Shown piece by piece: positions 51,570 through 60,732 of a stretch of 64,000 nucleotides of DNA; the first letter of the stretch is position 1; each line of letters opens with the position of its first letter. Origin of the DNA: an uncultured bacterium (GTDB taxonomy: Bacteria; Bacillota; Clostridia; Lachnospirales; Lachnospiraceae); NCBI GenBank assembly GCA_905214875.1, contig CAJMNR010000011.1:13752-77751 (forward strand). Direction: 5' to 3'. A program made the position numbers and the translations under genes. The notes beneath the pieces are model-generated. The model saw only the letters and a program-made list of their open reading frames with translations. It did not search any database and had not been told where the DNA came from.

Positions 51570-51784
51570 GTAGGAAAAAACGACACCCACTCGGAAATAC
51601 ATACGATTGTATAAGGTTGTTATTTGATACTAAAAAATAAAAATCTTTAAAAAAGATAAAAAAATTAAAAAAAATGCTTTTATTTTTTGATTAAAAGTGG
51701 TATTTTACTTGTAAGCAATATTTAATTAATTAGATTAAGAACAAGGGTGTTCTCGTGAGATACGAGACCACCCTCTTTTTTTAC
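51570..51784 (+). ncRNA. Leader RNA of glnA with intrinsic terminator
   Basis: This runs from the predicted start (about 51570) to a terminator whose stem is GGGTG...CACCC with an inner CTCGT/ACGAG stem (about 51745-51774), followed by seven T. The middle is very A-rich. It contains no long ORF, and I match it to no known riboswitch. It may be an attenuator for nitrogen control of glnA. Confidence 0.45.
51744..51784 (+). terminator. Leader terminator before glnA
   Basis: AGGGTG and CTCGT pair with ACGAG and CACCCT, with a GAGAT loop and a T7 tail. The next gene start is 127 nt downstream. Confidence 0.75.
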
Positions 51785-51910
51785 ATTTTTCCTTGATATT
51801 TGAGGAAGAGAGTAAAGGGTGAGTTACCTAAAGATACAGGTAGTTAAGGTGGATTATCCACTTTATATATATAATAAAAATGATAATGATATGGAAGGAA
51901 GGATATAAGT

Positions 51911-54025
51911 ATGGCAGGAAAGAATGTAATCGATAGTTTATTTGCAATTGATGTTTTTGATGATGCAGTAATGCAAGAACGTCTTCCAAAGAAAACATAT
52001 GAAGCTTTAAAAGCAACAATCAAAGAGGGTACAGAATTAAATCCTGAGGTTGCTAATGTAGTTGCTCATGCAATGAAAGAATGGGCATTAGAAAAAGGGG
52101 CTACTCATTATACTCATTGGTTCCAACCTATGACTGGTGTAACTGCTGAAAAACATGATTCATTTATCAAACCAGTTGGTGATGGAAAAGTAATCATGGA
52201 ATTCTCCGGTAAAGAATTAGTAAAAGGTGAACCAGATGCTTCTTCATTCCCATCAGGCGGATTAAGAGCAACTTTTGAAGCAAGAGGTTATACAGCTTGG
52301 GATTGTACATCACCAGCCTTCTTAAAAGAAGATGCTGCAGGCGTAACACTTTGTATTCCAACAGCATTCTGTTCTTATACAGGAGAAGCTCTTGATAAAA
52401 AGACTCCATTACTTCGTTCTATGGAAGCTATCAGCAAACAAGCAGTTCGTATCGTAAAATTATTCGGACATGATGACGTAACAAAAGTTGAATGTTCCGT
52501 TGGTCCAGAACAAGAGTATTTCTTAGTAGATAGAGAAAAATATTTACAAAGAGAAGATTTAATCTTCACTGGTCGTACATTATTTGGTGCAATGCCTCCA
52601 AAAGGTCAAGAATTAGATGATCATTATTTCGGTACAATCAAAGAAAGAATCGCTGCTTTCATGAAAGAATTAAACGAAGAATGTTGGAAACTTGGTATCT
52701 TAGCTAAGACTCAACATAATGAAGTTGCTCCAGCTCAACATGAGATGGCACCAATCTTCTCTACTGCAAATATCGCTACAGACCACAACCAATTAGTTAT
52801 GGAAACTATGAAAAAAGTTGCAAAACGTCATGGTCTTGAATGCTTACTTCATGAAAAACCATTCGCTGGTGTTAATGGATCTGGTAAACATAATAACTGG
52901 TCTATCTGTACAAACACAGGAAAGAACTTATTAGAACCAGGAAAAACTCCTCATGAGAACATCCAATTCTTATTATTCTTATCCGCTGTAATCCGTGCAG
53001 TAGATGAAAATGCCGCATTACTTAGATTGTCTGCATCTAATCCAGGTAATGACCACAGATTAGGAGCTAACGAAGCACCTCCAGCAATCGTTTCTATCTT
53101 CCTTGGAGAACAATTAGAAGACGTTGTAAAACAATTAGTAGACACTGGAGAAGCTACATCTTCTAAACAAGGTGGTAAATTAAATACAGGCGTTCATACA
53201 ATTCCTGAATTAGTGAAAGATGCTACTGACCGTAATAGAACATCACCTTTCGCATTCACAGGTAACAAATTCGAATTCCGTATGGTTGCATCCAGCATGT
53301 CAATTGCAGGAGCAAACACAGTTCTTAATACAATCGTTGCTGACGTATTATCTCAGATGGCTGATGAACTTGAAAAAGCAGATGATTTCGATCAAGCAGT
53401 ACATGATTTAATTAAGAAGACATTTACAGAACATCAAAGAGTAATCTTCAACGGAAATGGCTATTCTGACGAATGGGTAGCTGAAGCTGAAAGAAGAGGC
53501 CTTCCAAACTTAAAATCTATGGTAGATGCTATTCCTTCTTTAGTAACTGACAAATCTATCGAAATGTTTGAACGTCTTGGTGTTCTTACTGAAACAGAAC
53601 TTCGTTCACGTGTTGAAATTAACTATGAATTATATTCAAAAGCTATCAACATCGAAGCTAAGACAATGATCGAAATGGCAGCTAAGAAATACATTCCAGC
53701 AATCATTGGTTACGTTAAATCACTTGCAGACAGCATTAACTCTGTAAAAGCAGCAGTTCCAACAGCTGATGTAACTGTACAGTCTGATTTATTAGTAAAA
53801 ACATCTAGTCTTTTAACTAAAGCTCAAGCAGCATTAGCTAACTTACAAAAAGCAGTAGATGAAGGCGGAGAGATGGAAGACGGAAAAGATAAAGCCGTAT
53901 TCTTCAAAGATGTTGTATTCGCAGGAATGAACGAACTTAGAGCTCCAATTGATGAGTTAGAAGTAATCGTTGATAAGAAATTCTGGCCAGTACCAACTTA
54001 CGGAGATCTTTTATTCGAAGTATAA
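51911..54025 (+). CDS. glnA: Glutamine synthetase type III
   Basis: A 704-residue ATP-dependent ammonia-assimilating enzyme. Its length and the blocks FPSGGLRATFEARGYTAWD, SVGPEQEYFLVD, HNEVAPAQHEMAPIF, HEKPFAGVNGSGKHNNWS and NPGNDHRLGANEAPPAI identify the GSIII (GlnN) class. It is not the roughly 445-residue GSI. C-terminal helices (from about residue 590) are specific to this class. Codon usage is highly biased, as for ilvC, suggesting strong expression. GGAAGGAT precedes ATG. It stands alone behind a long leader and a strong terminator follows. Confidence 0.96.
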   Translation: MAGKNVIDSLFAIDVFDDAVMQERLPKKTYEALKATIKEGTELNPEVANVVAHAMKEWALEKGATHYTHWFQPMTGVTAEKHDSFIKPVGDGKVIMEFSGKELVKGEPDASSFPSGGLRATFEARGYTAWDCTSPAFLKEDAAGVTLCIPTAFCSYTGEALDKKTPLLRSMEAISKQAVRIVKLFGHDDVTKVECSVGPEQEYFLVDREKYLQREDLIFTGRTLFGAMPPKGQELDDHYFGTIKERIAAFMKELNEECWKLGILAKTQHNEVAPAQHEMAPIFSTANIATDHNQLVMETMKKVAKRHGLECLLHEKPFAGVNGSGKHNNWSICTNTGKNLLEPGKTPHENIQFLLFLSAVIRAVDENAALLRLSASNPGNDHRLGANEAPPAIVSIFLGEQLEDVVKQLVDTGEATSSKQGGKLNTGVHTIPELVKDATDRNRTSPFAFTGNKFEFRMVASSMSIAGANTVLNTIVADVLSQMADELEKADDFDQAVHDLIKKTFTEHQRVIFNGNGYSDEWVAEAERRGLPNLKSMVDAIPSLVTDKSIEMFERLGVLTETELRSRVEINYELYSKAINIEAKTMIEMAAKKYIPAIIGYVKSLADSINSVKAAVPTADVTVQSDLLVKTSSLLTKAQAALANLQKAVDEGGEMEDGKDKAVFFKDVVFAGMNELRAPIDELEVIVDKKFWPVPTYGDLLFEV

Positions 54026-54044
54026 ATTCTTAAATGATTATCAT

Positions 54045-54086
54045 AAAAAGGTAGGTATACGTAATATGCGTTTACCTACCTTTTTT
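54045..54086 (+). terminator. Terminator after glnA
   Basis: AAAAAGGTAGGTA pairs with TACCTACCTTTTT (54073-54085), followed by T. Confidence 0.85.
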
Positions 54087-54214
54087 AGTTCATAGGACTT
54101 ACCCCTATGAATAAAAAAGAGTTTCTAAAAAACGGAAAATTATGTCGTATATTTGTGAAATAACACGCGAATAATAAGAGAAATTGTAAAGCTAATATTT
54201 CCACAAAAGTTTGA

Positions 54215-54243
54215 TTGACAGACAAATTACAAATTGTTACTAT
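54215..54243 (+). promoter_or_regulatory. Promoter of the hyd leader/operon
   Basis: TTGACA, a 17-nt spacer and TACTAT, 245 nt before the first gene. Confidence 0.7.
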
Positions 54244-54249
54244 TATTGT

Positions 54250-54392
54250 TGTAAGTAGGAAGAGTAAAAATCTGACTATGAGCATGGGTAAAAAATAATT
54301 ATGTTATGAGTATCAAATCTAAGAGACAAGGATTCGTTCTAAGTCGTAGGATGAGAGGAATGGGTCCCTTTGCGCAAAAAAGGGATTTTTTT
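54250..54392 (+). ncRNA. Leader RNA with terminator before the hydrogenase maturation genes
   Basis: The predicted transcript starts near 54250 and ends in a terminator (TCCCTTT 54365-54371 with AAAGGGA 54379-54385, then seven T). About 140 nt lie between, including AAGAGACAAGGATTCG and GTCGTAGGATGAGAGG blocks. I match it to no known riboswitch class. It could be a cis-regulatory attenuator or a small RNA. Confidence 0.45.
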
Positions 54393-54487
54393 ATTTATAA
54401 GGGTATTTTTTATAAATAACATAACTCAAAATGGACTTACATAACGAAACGAGGTTTCTTGGGACTGTGGATCTGAAAGGATGGTTT

Positions 54488-54739
54488 ATGGAAACAAGAA
54501 TTGCGATAGTAGGAATTATCGTCTACAACAAAGATGCAGCTGAAAGGATCAATGGCCTCCTTCATGAATATGGGGAGTATATTATTGGCCGAATGGGGCT
54601 ACCATACCGTGAAAAAGATCTTTCGGTGATTTCAGTTGTGATGGATGCACCCAATGATACAATTGGAGCATTATCAGGCAAGCTTGGAAGAATTAAAGAC
54701 ATAACGGTAAAGACTGTTTATTCAAAAGTAGGAGTATAA
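54488..54739 (+). CDS. TM1266-family putative iron-only hydrogenase system regulator
   Basis: An 83-residue protein with a ferredoxin-like/ACT-like fold. RIAIVGIIVYNKDAAERIN leads to YIIGRMGLPYREKDLSVISV and ends SGKLGRIKDITVKTVYS. It fits the family named after Thermotoga TM1266 that sits beside [FeFe]-hydrogenase maturation genes; the molecular role is unproven. I start at ATG 54488 with GAAAGG about 8 nt upstream. The longer frame from 54431 precedes this site and adds unconserved residues. hydE starts 6 nt after its stop codon, so it is in the same operon. Confidence 0.88.
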   Translation: METRIAIVGIIVYNKDAAERINGLLHEYGEYIIGRMGLPYREKDLSVISVVMDAPNDTIGALSGKLGRIKDITVKTVYSKVGV

Positions 54740-54745
54740 GTTAAT

Positions 54746-55816
54746 ATGGGAAAAAATATTACAAATAAGGAACGTATAGATTTGCTGAATAAGAACGGTG
54801 AATTAAGCAAGCAAGATTGGATTACATTGATATCCGAATATACAAAGGAAGACGCAGAGTATGCGGCAGAACTTGCAAGAGAAATCTCGACTTCTTATTA
54901 TGGCAATGAAATATATATTCGTGGCTTAATAGAATTTTCAAGTTATTGCAAAAACGATTGTTATTACTGTGGCTTAAGAAGAAGCAACAAGAATGCACAA
55001 CGTTATCGTTTGACAGAGGAAGAAATCTATCATAGCTGTGAAGTAGGATATGAGTTAGGATTCCGTACCTTCGTATTACAGGGTGGAGAAGATGCATATT
55101 TTACAGATGAACGTTTTGAAACAATCATTCGTACTATAAAAGAACGATTTCCTGATTGTGCGATTACATTATCACTTGGAGAAAGAAGTTATGAGTCATA
55201 CAAGAGATTGTATGAAGCAGGTGCAGATCGATATCTGCTAAGACATGAGACGGCGAATGAGGAACACTACAATACGCTTCATCCAAAAGATATGCTGTTA
55301 TCGAATCGAAAACAATGTTTAAAAGAGTTAAAAGAAATCGGCTATCAGGTTGGATGTGGCTTTATGGTAGGTTCACCGAATCAGACACCAGAGACATTAG
55401 CAGAGGATATGATGTTTATTCATGAATTAGAGCCTCATATGGTTGGAATTGGACCATTTCTTCCGCACAAGGATACTCCATTTCGTGATAATGAAAAAGG
55501 TAGCTTAGAACTTACTTTGTTTATGCTGAGTCTAATTAGAATCATGCAGAAGGCATTATTATTGCCAGCGACGACAGCTCTTGGAACGATTCATCCAAAA
55601 GGAAGAGAATATGGAATTTTAGCTGGTGGAAACGTCGTGATGCCGAATCTATCACCAGTAGAAGTACGTAAGAAATATATGTTATACGATAATAAGATTT
55701 GTACTGGAGATGAAGCTGCAGAATGCAGACAGTGTTTAAATAAACGTATGGATTCCATCGGATATAAGGTAGCTGTTGCAAGAGGGGATTCCAGAGTCGA
55801 ATTTCAAAAAAAATAA
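54746..55816 (+). CDS. hydE: [FeFe] hydrogenase H-cluster radical SAM maturase HydE
   Basis: A 356-residue radical SAM enzyme that helps build the H-cluster 2Fe subsite, acting on a cysteine/iron synthon. The SAM cluster ligands are Cys68, Cys72 and Cys75 in CKNDCYYCGLR. Further blocks are RTFVLQGGEDAYFTDE, LSLGERSYESYKRLYEAGAD and MVGSPNQTPETLAEDM, matching the BioB-like barrel. Length is normal. It is followed by hydG after 22 nt and preceded by the TM1266-type regulator, giving one operon. Confidence 0.95.
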   Translation: MGKNITNKERIDLLNKNGELSKQDWITLISEYTKEDAEYAAELAREISTSYYGNEIYIRGLIEFSSYCKNDCYYCGLRRSNKNAQRYRLTEEEIYHSCEVGYELGFRTFVLQGGEDAYFTDERFETIIRTIKERFPDCAITLSLGERSYESYKRLYEAGADRYLLRHETANEEHYNTLHPKDMLLSNRKQCLKELKEIGYQVGCGFMVGSPNQTPETLAEDMMFIHELEPHMVGIGPFLPHKDTPFRDNEKGSLELTLFMLSLIRIMQKALLLPATTALGTIHPKGREYGILAGGNVVMPNLSPVEVRKKYMLYDNKICTGDEAAECRQCLNKRMDSIGYKVAVARGDSRVEFQKK

Positions 55817-55838
55817 ATGATTAGAAGAGGTAGATTAT

Positions 55839-57260
55839 ATGAAGTATGATAAATATTCGAGTAAAGCTGGAGAATTTATTAATCATGAAGAGATTCTCGA
55901 GACAATCCAATATGCAAAAGAAAACAAAGACAACAAGGAACTTGTTTTTTCATTGATAGAGCGTGCGAAAGATTGCAAAGGCCTTACTCATAGAGAGGCT
56001 GCAGTTTTATTAGAATGTGAGATTCCCGAAGCGATTGAGGCGATGAAGGAACTGGCAGTCCATATTAAACAGAAATTATATGGAGACCGAATCGTAATGT
56101 TTGCTCCGTTATATTTATCCAATTATTGTGTAAATGGATGTACGTACTGTCCATATCACTATCACAATAAGCATATAAGACGCAGTAAGCTTACACAGGA
56201 AGAAATCAAACGTGAAGTAATTGCGCTTCAAGACATGGGCCATAAGAGACTTGCCATTGAGTCTGGTGAAGATCCTGTAAATAATCCAATTGAGTATATT
56301 CTTGAAAGCATCAAGACAATCTACAGCATTAAACACAAAAATGGTGCAATTCGCCGTGTGAATGTCAACATTGCTGCAACGACAGTGGAAAATTATAAGA
56401 AGTTAAAAGAAGCAGAAATAGGAACGTATATCTTATTCCAGGAAACGTATCATAAAGAAGATTATGAAAAGCTTCATCCAACAGGACCAAAGCATAATTA
56501 CGAATGGCATACAGAAGCAATGGACCGTGCAATGGATGCTGGGATAGATGATGTTGGCATTGGAGTATTATTTGGTCTTGAGAAGTATCGCTATGACTTG
56601 GTTGGCTTATTAATGCATGCGGAACATCTTGAAGCAGCCAAAGGGGTTGGTCCACATACAATCAGTGTTCCAAGAATCCGTCCGGCTGATGATATTGATA
56701 CAAAGGAATTTGAAAATGCCATAAGTGATGAAATCTTTGAAAAAATCGTAGCTATTATTCGTATCGCAGTTCCTTATACGGGAATGATCATCTCTACAAG
56801 AGAATCACAAAAATGCAGAGAAAAAGTATTAAAATTAGGTGTTTCTCAAATTAGCGGAGGATCTAGGACAAGCGTTGGCGGCTATGTAGAAGAGGAAAAG
56901 GAAGAAGACAATTCCTCACAATTTGATGTTAGTGATACTAGAGGACTCGATGAAGTTGTAAGCTGGTTGATTGATCTTGGATATATCCCAAGTTTCTGTA
57001 CGGCATGCTATCGTGAAGGACGTACGGGTGACCGTTTTATGTCGCTTTGTAAATCAGGGCAAATCAGTAATTGCTGTCAGCCAAATGCACTGATGACATT
57101 AAAAGAATATTTAGAGGATTATGCATCCAAAGAGACGTATGAAAAAGGCGAAGAATTAATTCGCGAGCAGTTAACAAAGATTCCAAATGAAAAAGTAAGA
57201 AAGATTGCGACAGAGCATGTATTTGATATTGCAGGCGGAAAACGTGATTTTAGATTTTAA
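55839..57260 (+). CDS. hydG: [FeFe] hydrogenase H-cluster radical SAM maturase HydG
   Basis: A 473-residue tyrosine lyase that yields the CO and CN ligands of the H-cluster. The SAM cluster cysteines are Cys97, Cys101 and Cys104 in CVNGCTYCPYH. The C-terminal auxiliary cluster motif is complete: Cys387-X2-Cys390-X22-Cys413, within CTACYREGRTGDRFM and SNCCQPNAL. This C-terminal domain separates HydG from ThiH. GAAGAGG precedes ATG. It lies between hydE and hydF. Confidence 0.96.
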   Translation: MKYDKYSSKAGEFINHEEILETIQYAKENKDNKELVFSLIERAKDCKGLTHREAAVLLECEIPEAIEAMKELAVHIKQKLYGDRIVMFAPLYLSNYCVNGCTYCPYHYHNKHIRRSKLTQEEIKREVIALQDMGHKRLAIESGEDPVNNPIEYILESIKTIYSIKHKNGAIRRVNVNIAATTVENYKKLKEAEIGTYILFQETYHKEDYEKLHPTGPKHNYEWHTEAMDRAMDAGIDDVGIGVLFGLEKYRYDLVGLLMHAEHLEAAKGVGPHTISVPRIRPADDIDTKEFENAISDEIFEKIVAIIRIAVPYTGMIISTRESQKCREKVLKLGVSQISGGSRTSVGGYVEEEKEEDNSSQFDVSDTRGLDEVVSWLIDLGYIPSFCTACYREGRTGDRFMSLCKSGQISNCCQPNALMTLKEYLEDYASKETYEKGEELIREQLTKIPNEKVRKIATEHVFDIAGGKRDFRF

Positions 57261-57285
57261 TAAATAGAATAAGGATGGTGCTTAG

Positions 57286-58503
57286 ATGGGGACAAAACAA
57301 AATACTATGCCACCAACGCTCAATGAGACACCAACAGGAAATCGTCTTCATATTGGATTTTTTGGAAAGAGAAATAGTGGAAAATCTTCTTTGATTAATG
57401 CATTTGTAGGGCAGGAAATTTCTATTGTATCGGATGTGGCAGGAACAACCACAGATCCTGTATACAAGCCTATGGAGATTGCTCCTCTTGGACCATGTAC
57501 GTTAATTGATACTGCTGGCTTTGATGATATCGGAGAACTTGGAGAAATCCGTGTTGAGAAGACTAGACTGGCAGCAGAGAAGACTGATATTGCGGTGTTG
57601 TTATTTTCAACAATGGAGATGGAAAAGGAACTGGAATGGTATCGCTATTTTAAGACAAATAAGACGAAGACAATCTTTGTTGTAAGCAAGAGTGATACTC
57701 AACAACAACTTGAACAATTGGTAGATGCAGTAAGAAAAGAGGTCAAGGAAGAGCCAATTCTAATTAGTTCATTTAACAAGACTGGAATTAACAAGTTAAA
57801 AGATACAATCATCCGTAATACGCCAGAAGATTATGAGATGAGTAGCATTACTGGCTCCCTAGTTGGAGAGAAGGAGTTAGTGCTTTTAGTAATGCCGCAG
57901 GATATTCAGGCTCCCAAGGGGCGACTAATTCTTCCACAGGTGCAGACGCTTCGAGACTTACTAGATAAGAAATGTCTTGTGATGAGCGTGACAACAGATC
58001 AGTATGAGACGGCCCTTTCGATGCTAAAACAGCCTCCGACTCTGATTATTACAGATTCTCAAGTATTTAAGCATGTATATGAGAAAAAGCCAGCGGAAAG
58101 TAAGATTACTTCGTTTTCAACACTGTTTGCTGGATATAAAGGAGACTTATCTTATTATGTAGAAGGTGCAAAGGCAATTGATGGGCTTACCGAAGAATCC
58201 AAAGTATTAATTGCGGAGTGTTGTACACATGCTCCTCTTACCGAAGATATCGGACGTGAGAAGATTCCAAAGATGTTAAGAAAGAGGATAGGAGAAGGCT
58301 TACAAGTTGATATCGTAAGCGGAACAGACTTTCCAGAAGACTTAACGAAATATGACTTGATCATTCAGTGTGGCGGGTGTATGTTTAATCGAAAATATAT
58401 CCTTTCAAGGATCGACCGGGCAAAGAGACAGCAAGTTGCAATGTCCAATTATGGTGTTGTAATTGCCTATATATCTGGAATCCTTGACCATATCGCTATA
58501 TAA
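57286..58503 (+). CDS. hydF: [FeFe] hydrogenase maturation GTPase HydF
   Basis: A 405-residue scaffold GTPase that carries the assembled 2Fe subsite to the hydrogenase. The P-loop GKRNSGKSS is at residues 27-35, G2/G3 includes AGTTTDP and DTAGFDD, and G4 is SKSD. The C-terminal cluster-binding motif is Cys313-x-His315 followed 46 residues later by Cys362-x-x-Cys365 (CGGCMFN), as expected for HydF. AAGGATGGTG precedes ATG. It ends the operon with a strong bidirectional terminator. No hydrogenase structural gene is in the window. Confidence 0.96.
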   Translation: MGTKQNTMPPTLNETPTGNRLHIGFFGKRNSGKSSLINAFVGQEISIVSDVAGTTTDPVYKPMEIAPLGPCTLIDTAGFDDIGELGEIRVEKTRLAAEKTDIAVLLFSTMEMEKELEWYRYFKTNKTKTIFVVSKSDTQQQLEQLVDAVRKEVKEEPILISSFNKTGINKLKDTIIRNTPEDYEMSSITGSLVGEKELVLLVMPQDIQAPKGRLILPQVQTLRDLLDKKCLVMSVTTDQYETALSMLKQPPTLIITDSQVFKHVYEKKPAESKITSFSTLFAGYKGDLSYYVEGAKAIDGLTEESKVLIAECCTHAPLTEDIGREKIPKMLRKRIGEGLQVDIVSGTDFPEDLTKYDLIIQCGGCMFNRKYILSRIDRAKRQQVAMSNYGVVIAYISGILDHIAI

Positions 58504-58504
58504 G

Positions 58505-58551
58505 AAAAATGTTGGTAGAGAGACTAAGTGTCTTTCTACCAACATTTTTTA
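58505..58551. terminator. Bidirectional terminator between hydF and the flavoprotein gene
   Basis: A long stem of about 18-19 bp (58505-58523 with 58531-58549), A-rich before and T-rich after, between convergent genes. Confidence 0.85.
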
Positions 58552-58587
58552 TATTTATTAGGGGAGAGAATTTACTTATTGGTTTTA

Positions 58588-60522
58588 TTATTTCTTAACA
58601 CTTTCAACATATTCTGCAGCGCTTGTACCAGCGATACGTCCTGATGTGTAAGCAAATCCACAAGCTAAGCCCTCGTATGGAGGATAACCAAGACCTGTGT
58701 AGTAACCACCAGCAGTTGTACCAGCAGCATATAAACCGTTGATTAATTTGTAATCAGTGTTAAATACTTGCATGTTATCATCTACTTTTACACCACCGAT
58801 TGTTCCAAGGTATACACCACGAACATCGAATGCATAGTAGTTTCCGGATTCTACTGTGTATAATAAAGATTTAGCATCTTTTCCATAGTCAGTATCTTTT
58901 CCGTTAGAAACCATTTTGTTGTAGCGAGCTACAGTTGCTTCTAAATCAGAAGCGTTCATATCAAGTTGGTCAGCAAGGCCAGATAAAGAATCTGATTTCC
59001 AAGCAGTTTTACCTTCTACAGCTTGGTCTGCTAATGCTACAAAGTCACCTTTATCCATGTTTGCACCAGGACCAGCTTGAGAAATTGTCATTTTTGTACC
59101 TTTAGAGTAAGCCTTTAAAGTAGCTTCATCAACGATGATGTAGTACTTACCACCTACAGAATAAGCAGCGTTTGCCCAGAAAGCAGTATCGTATACAACA
59201 TCTTCATTTGTGAAACGGCTACCAGTGGAATCTACCCATAATAATGGAGAGTTAAGAAGTTGAGTTAATGGTGAATCAGAGTATCCAGCTAATTCTTCGC
59301 CAGCAGAGTCTTGTTTTACTGTACTTGCAGCAAATTGACATGCATGAAGAAGTGGAGTAGCATCAAGATCAAAACCACCAGCTTCTGTAATAGCTTTAAT
59401 ACCTTCACCGTTATTGTTAACACCTAAAGAGTTGAAATCTTTAGATTTTAAAATTTCAGCAGTTTTTTCAGTATCAGCACCGAAACCACCTGTACAGATG
59501 ATTGTAGAAGTAGCGTTAACAGTTAAAGTAGAGCCGTCTTCTTTTTTAGCTGTGATACCGATTGCATCTCCTTTGTCGTTAGTACGAACTGTTTCAAGAG
59601 ATGTGTTGTAACGGATATCTACGCCCATTTTTTCAAGAGCACCAACCATAGATTTGAATGCAGCTGCTTGATCAACAAATTTGTGGTAAGTTTTCCATTT
59701 GTATAAATCATCTTGGTGAGCTAATTGAGTTGTTGTTTCAGGAATGTAGAACTCAACACCATAGTCTTGTAACCATTCTACTGTGCTTCCTGCGTTTTCA
59801 ACGATTTTACGGATGATAGTACCATTTGCAAGGTAGTCGTTGAATTCGATTAAGGATTGTACCGCTTCATCTACAGATAAATCGATTCCTTCATCTTTTA
59901 ATAATTGTGTTCCGATTGCAAAGAAACCGGATGCGATCATAGAGTTACCGCCAGCAGCAGGGTTTTGTTCAATAACGAGAACTTTATGACCTTTTTCAGC
60001 TGTAGCTAATGCAGAAGCAACACCGGAACCACCAGCACCAGCTACTACTACATCGTAAGTTACTTCTTCGTCTTCACCTTTTTGGGCAGTTACTTTGTTG
60101 TTTTTTAAAGCATCGATATCTGCTCCAGCTTGTGTTAAAGCATCTTCTAAAGCAGTTAAAGTTGCATTACTTGTTAAAGTAGCACCAGAAACTACATCAA
60201 CAGCTAATGTTTGATTAGTTGCTACAGTTTCACAAATTTTAGGGGCTGCAACTTGTCCGATTGATTCTGTTTCATTTGGACAATCAACTTCAGCCTTTGC
60301 AATTGAGCCATCTTCTGCGATTGTAACAGTAACTGTAACGTCACCGCCGTAACCTTTTGCAGAAGCTTTGTATTCACCTGCTTTTCCACCAACGTTGATG
60401 TTTGTGGAATTGTTATTAGTATTATCTTTTGACTTATCAGATGAACATCCAGTAAACATGGACATTACCATACTAAGAACTAATACTAATGAAAAAAGTC
60501 TTCTTAATGATAATTTTTTCAT
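58588..60522 (-). CDS. Exported flavin reductase lipoprotein: FMN-binding domain plus FAD-dependent fumarate-reductase-like domain
   Basis: A 644-residue extracytosolic oxidoreductase. The signal peptide ends in lipobox MFTGC (Cys26). An FMN_bind domain (about 46-125) contains VVSGATLTS, whose threonine near 117 is the predicted site of covalent FMN attachment by ApbE. The FAD domain starts near 155 with VVVAGAGGSGVASALATAE. It continues with a flavocytochrome-c-like capping region and ends GLYAAGTTAGGYYTGLGYPP and YEGLACGFAYTSGRIAG. It lacks a haem domain. Relatives reduce fumarate, urocanate or other acceptors during anaerobic respiration; the substrate here is unknown. The start is set by GGAGGAAAT directly before ATG. 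Confidence 0.92.
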   Translation of the reverse strand: MKKLSLRRLFSLVLVLSMVMSMFTGCSSDKSKDNTNNNSTNINVGGKAGEYKASAKGYGGDVTVTVTIAEDGSIAKAEVDCPNETESIGQVAAPKICETVATNQTLAVDVVSGATLTSNATLTALEDALTQAGADIDALKNNKVTAQKGEDEEVTYDVVVAGAGGSGVASALATAEKGHKVLVIEQNPAAGGNSMIASGFFAIGTQLLKDEGIDLSVDEAVQSLIEFNDYLANGTIIRKIVENAGSTVEWLQDYGVEFYIPETTTQLAHQDDLYKWKTYHKFVDQAAAFKSMVGALEKMGVDIRYNTSLETVRTNDKGDAIGITAKKEDGSTLTVNATSTIICTGGFGADTEKTAEILKSKDFNSLGVNNNGEGIKAITEAGGFDLDATPLLHACQFAASTVKQDSAGEELAGYSDSPLTQLLNSPLLWVDSTGSRFTNEDVVYDTAFWANAAYSVGGKYYIIVDEATLKAYSKGTKMTISQAGPGANMDKGDFVALADQAVEGKTAWKSDSLSGLADQLDMNASDLEATVARYNKMVSNGKDTDYGKDAKSLLYTVESGNYYAFDVRGVYLGTIGGVKVDDNMQVFNTDYKLINGLYAAGTTAGGYYTGLGYPPYEGLACGFAYTSGRIAGTSAAEYVESVKK

Positions 60523-60670
60523 ATTTTCCTCCATATTGTTGTTATTTTATTAACGAACAAATTTAGTATATCAGAAACTTTGTTTGTGAATAAGAATGAG
60601 GTTTTAATCTAAATAGTGGTTTATTTTAATATTTTGTAAAAACATTCATATATTTACCAGTAATATTTGT

Positions 60671-60699
60671 TTGACATTCTGAAAAAACGATTATATTAT
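60671..60699 (+). promoter_or_regulatory. Promoter of the AraC regulator gene
   Basis: TTGACA, a 17-nt spacer and TATTAT, 34 nt before the start codon. Confidence 0.7.
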
Positions 60700-60732
60700 G
60701 ACTTAAAACAAAAGAGATAAGGATATATATGT

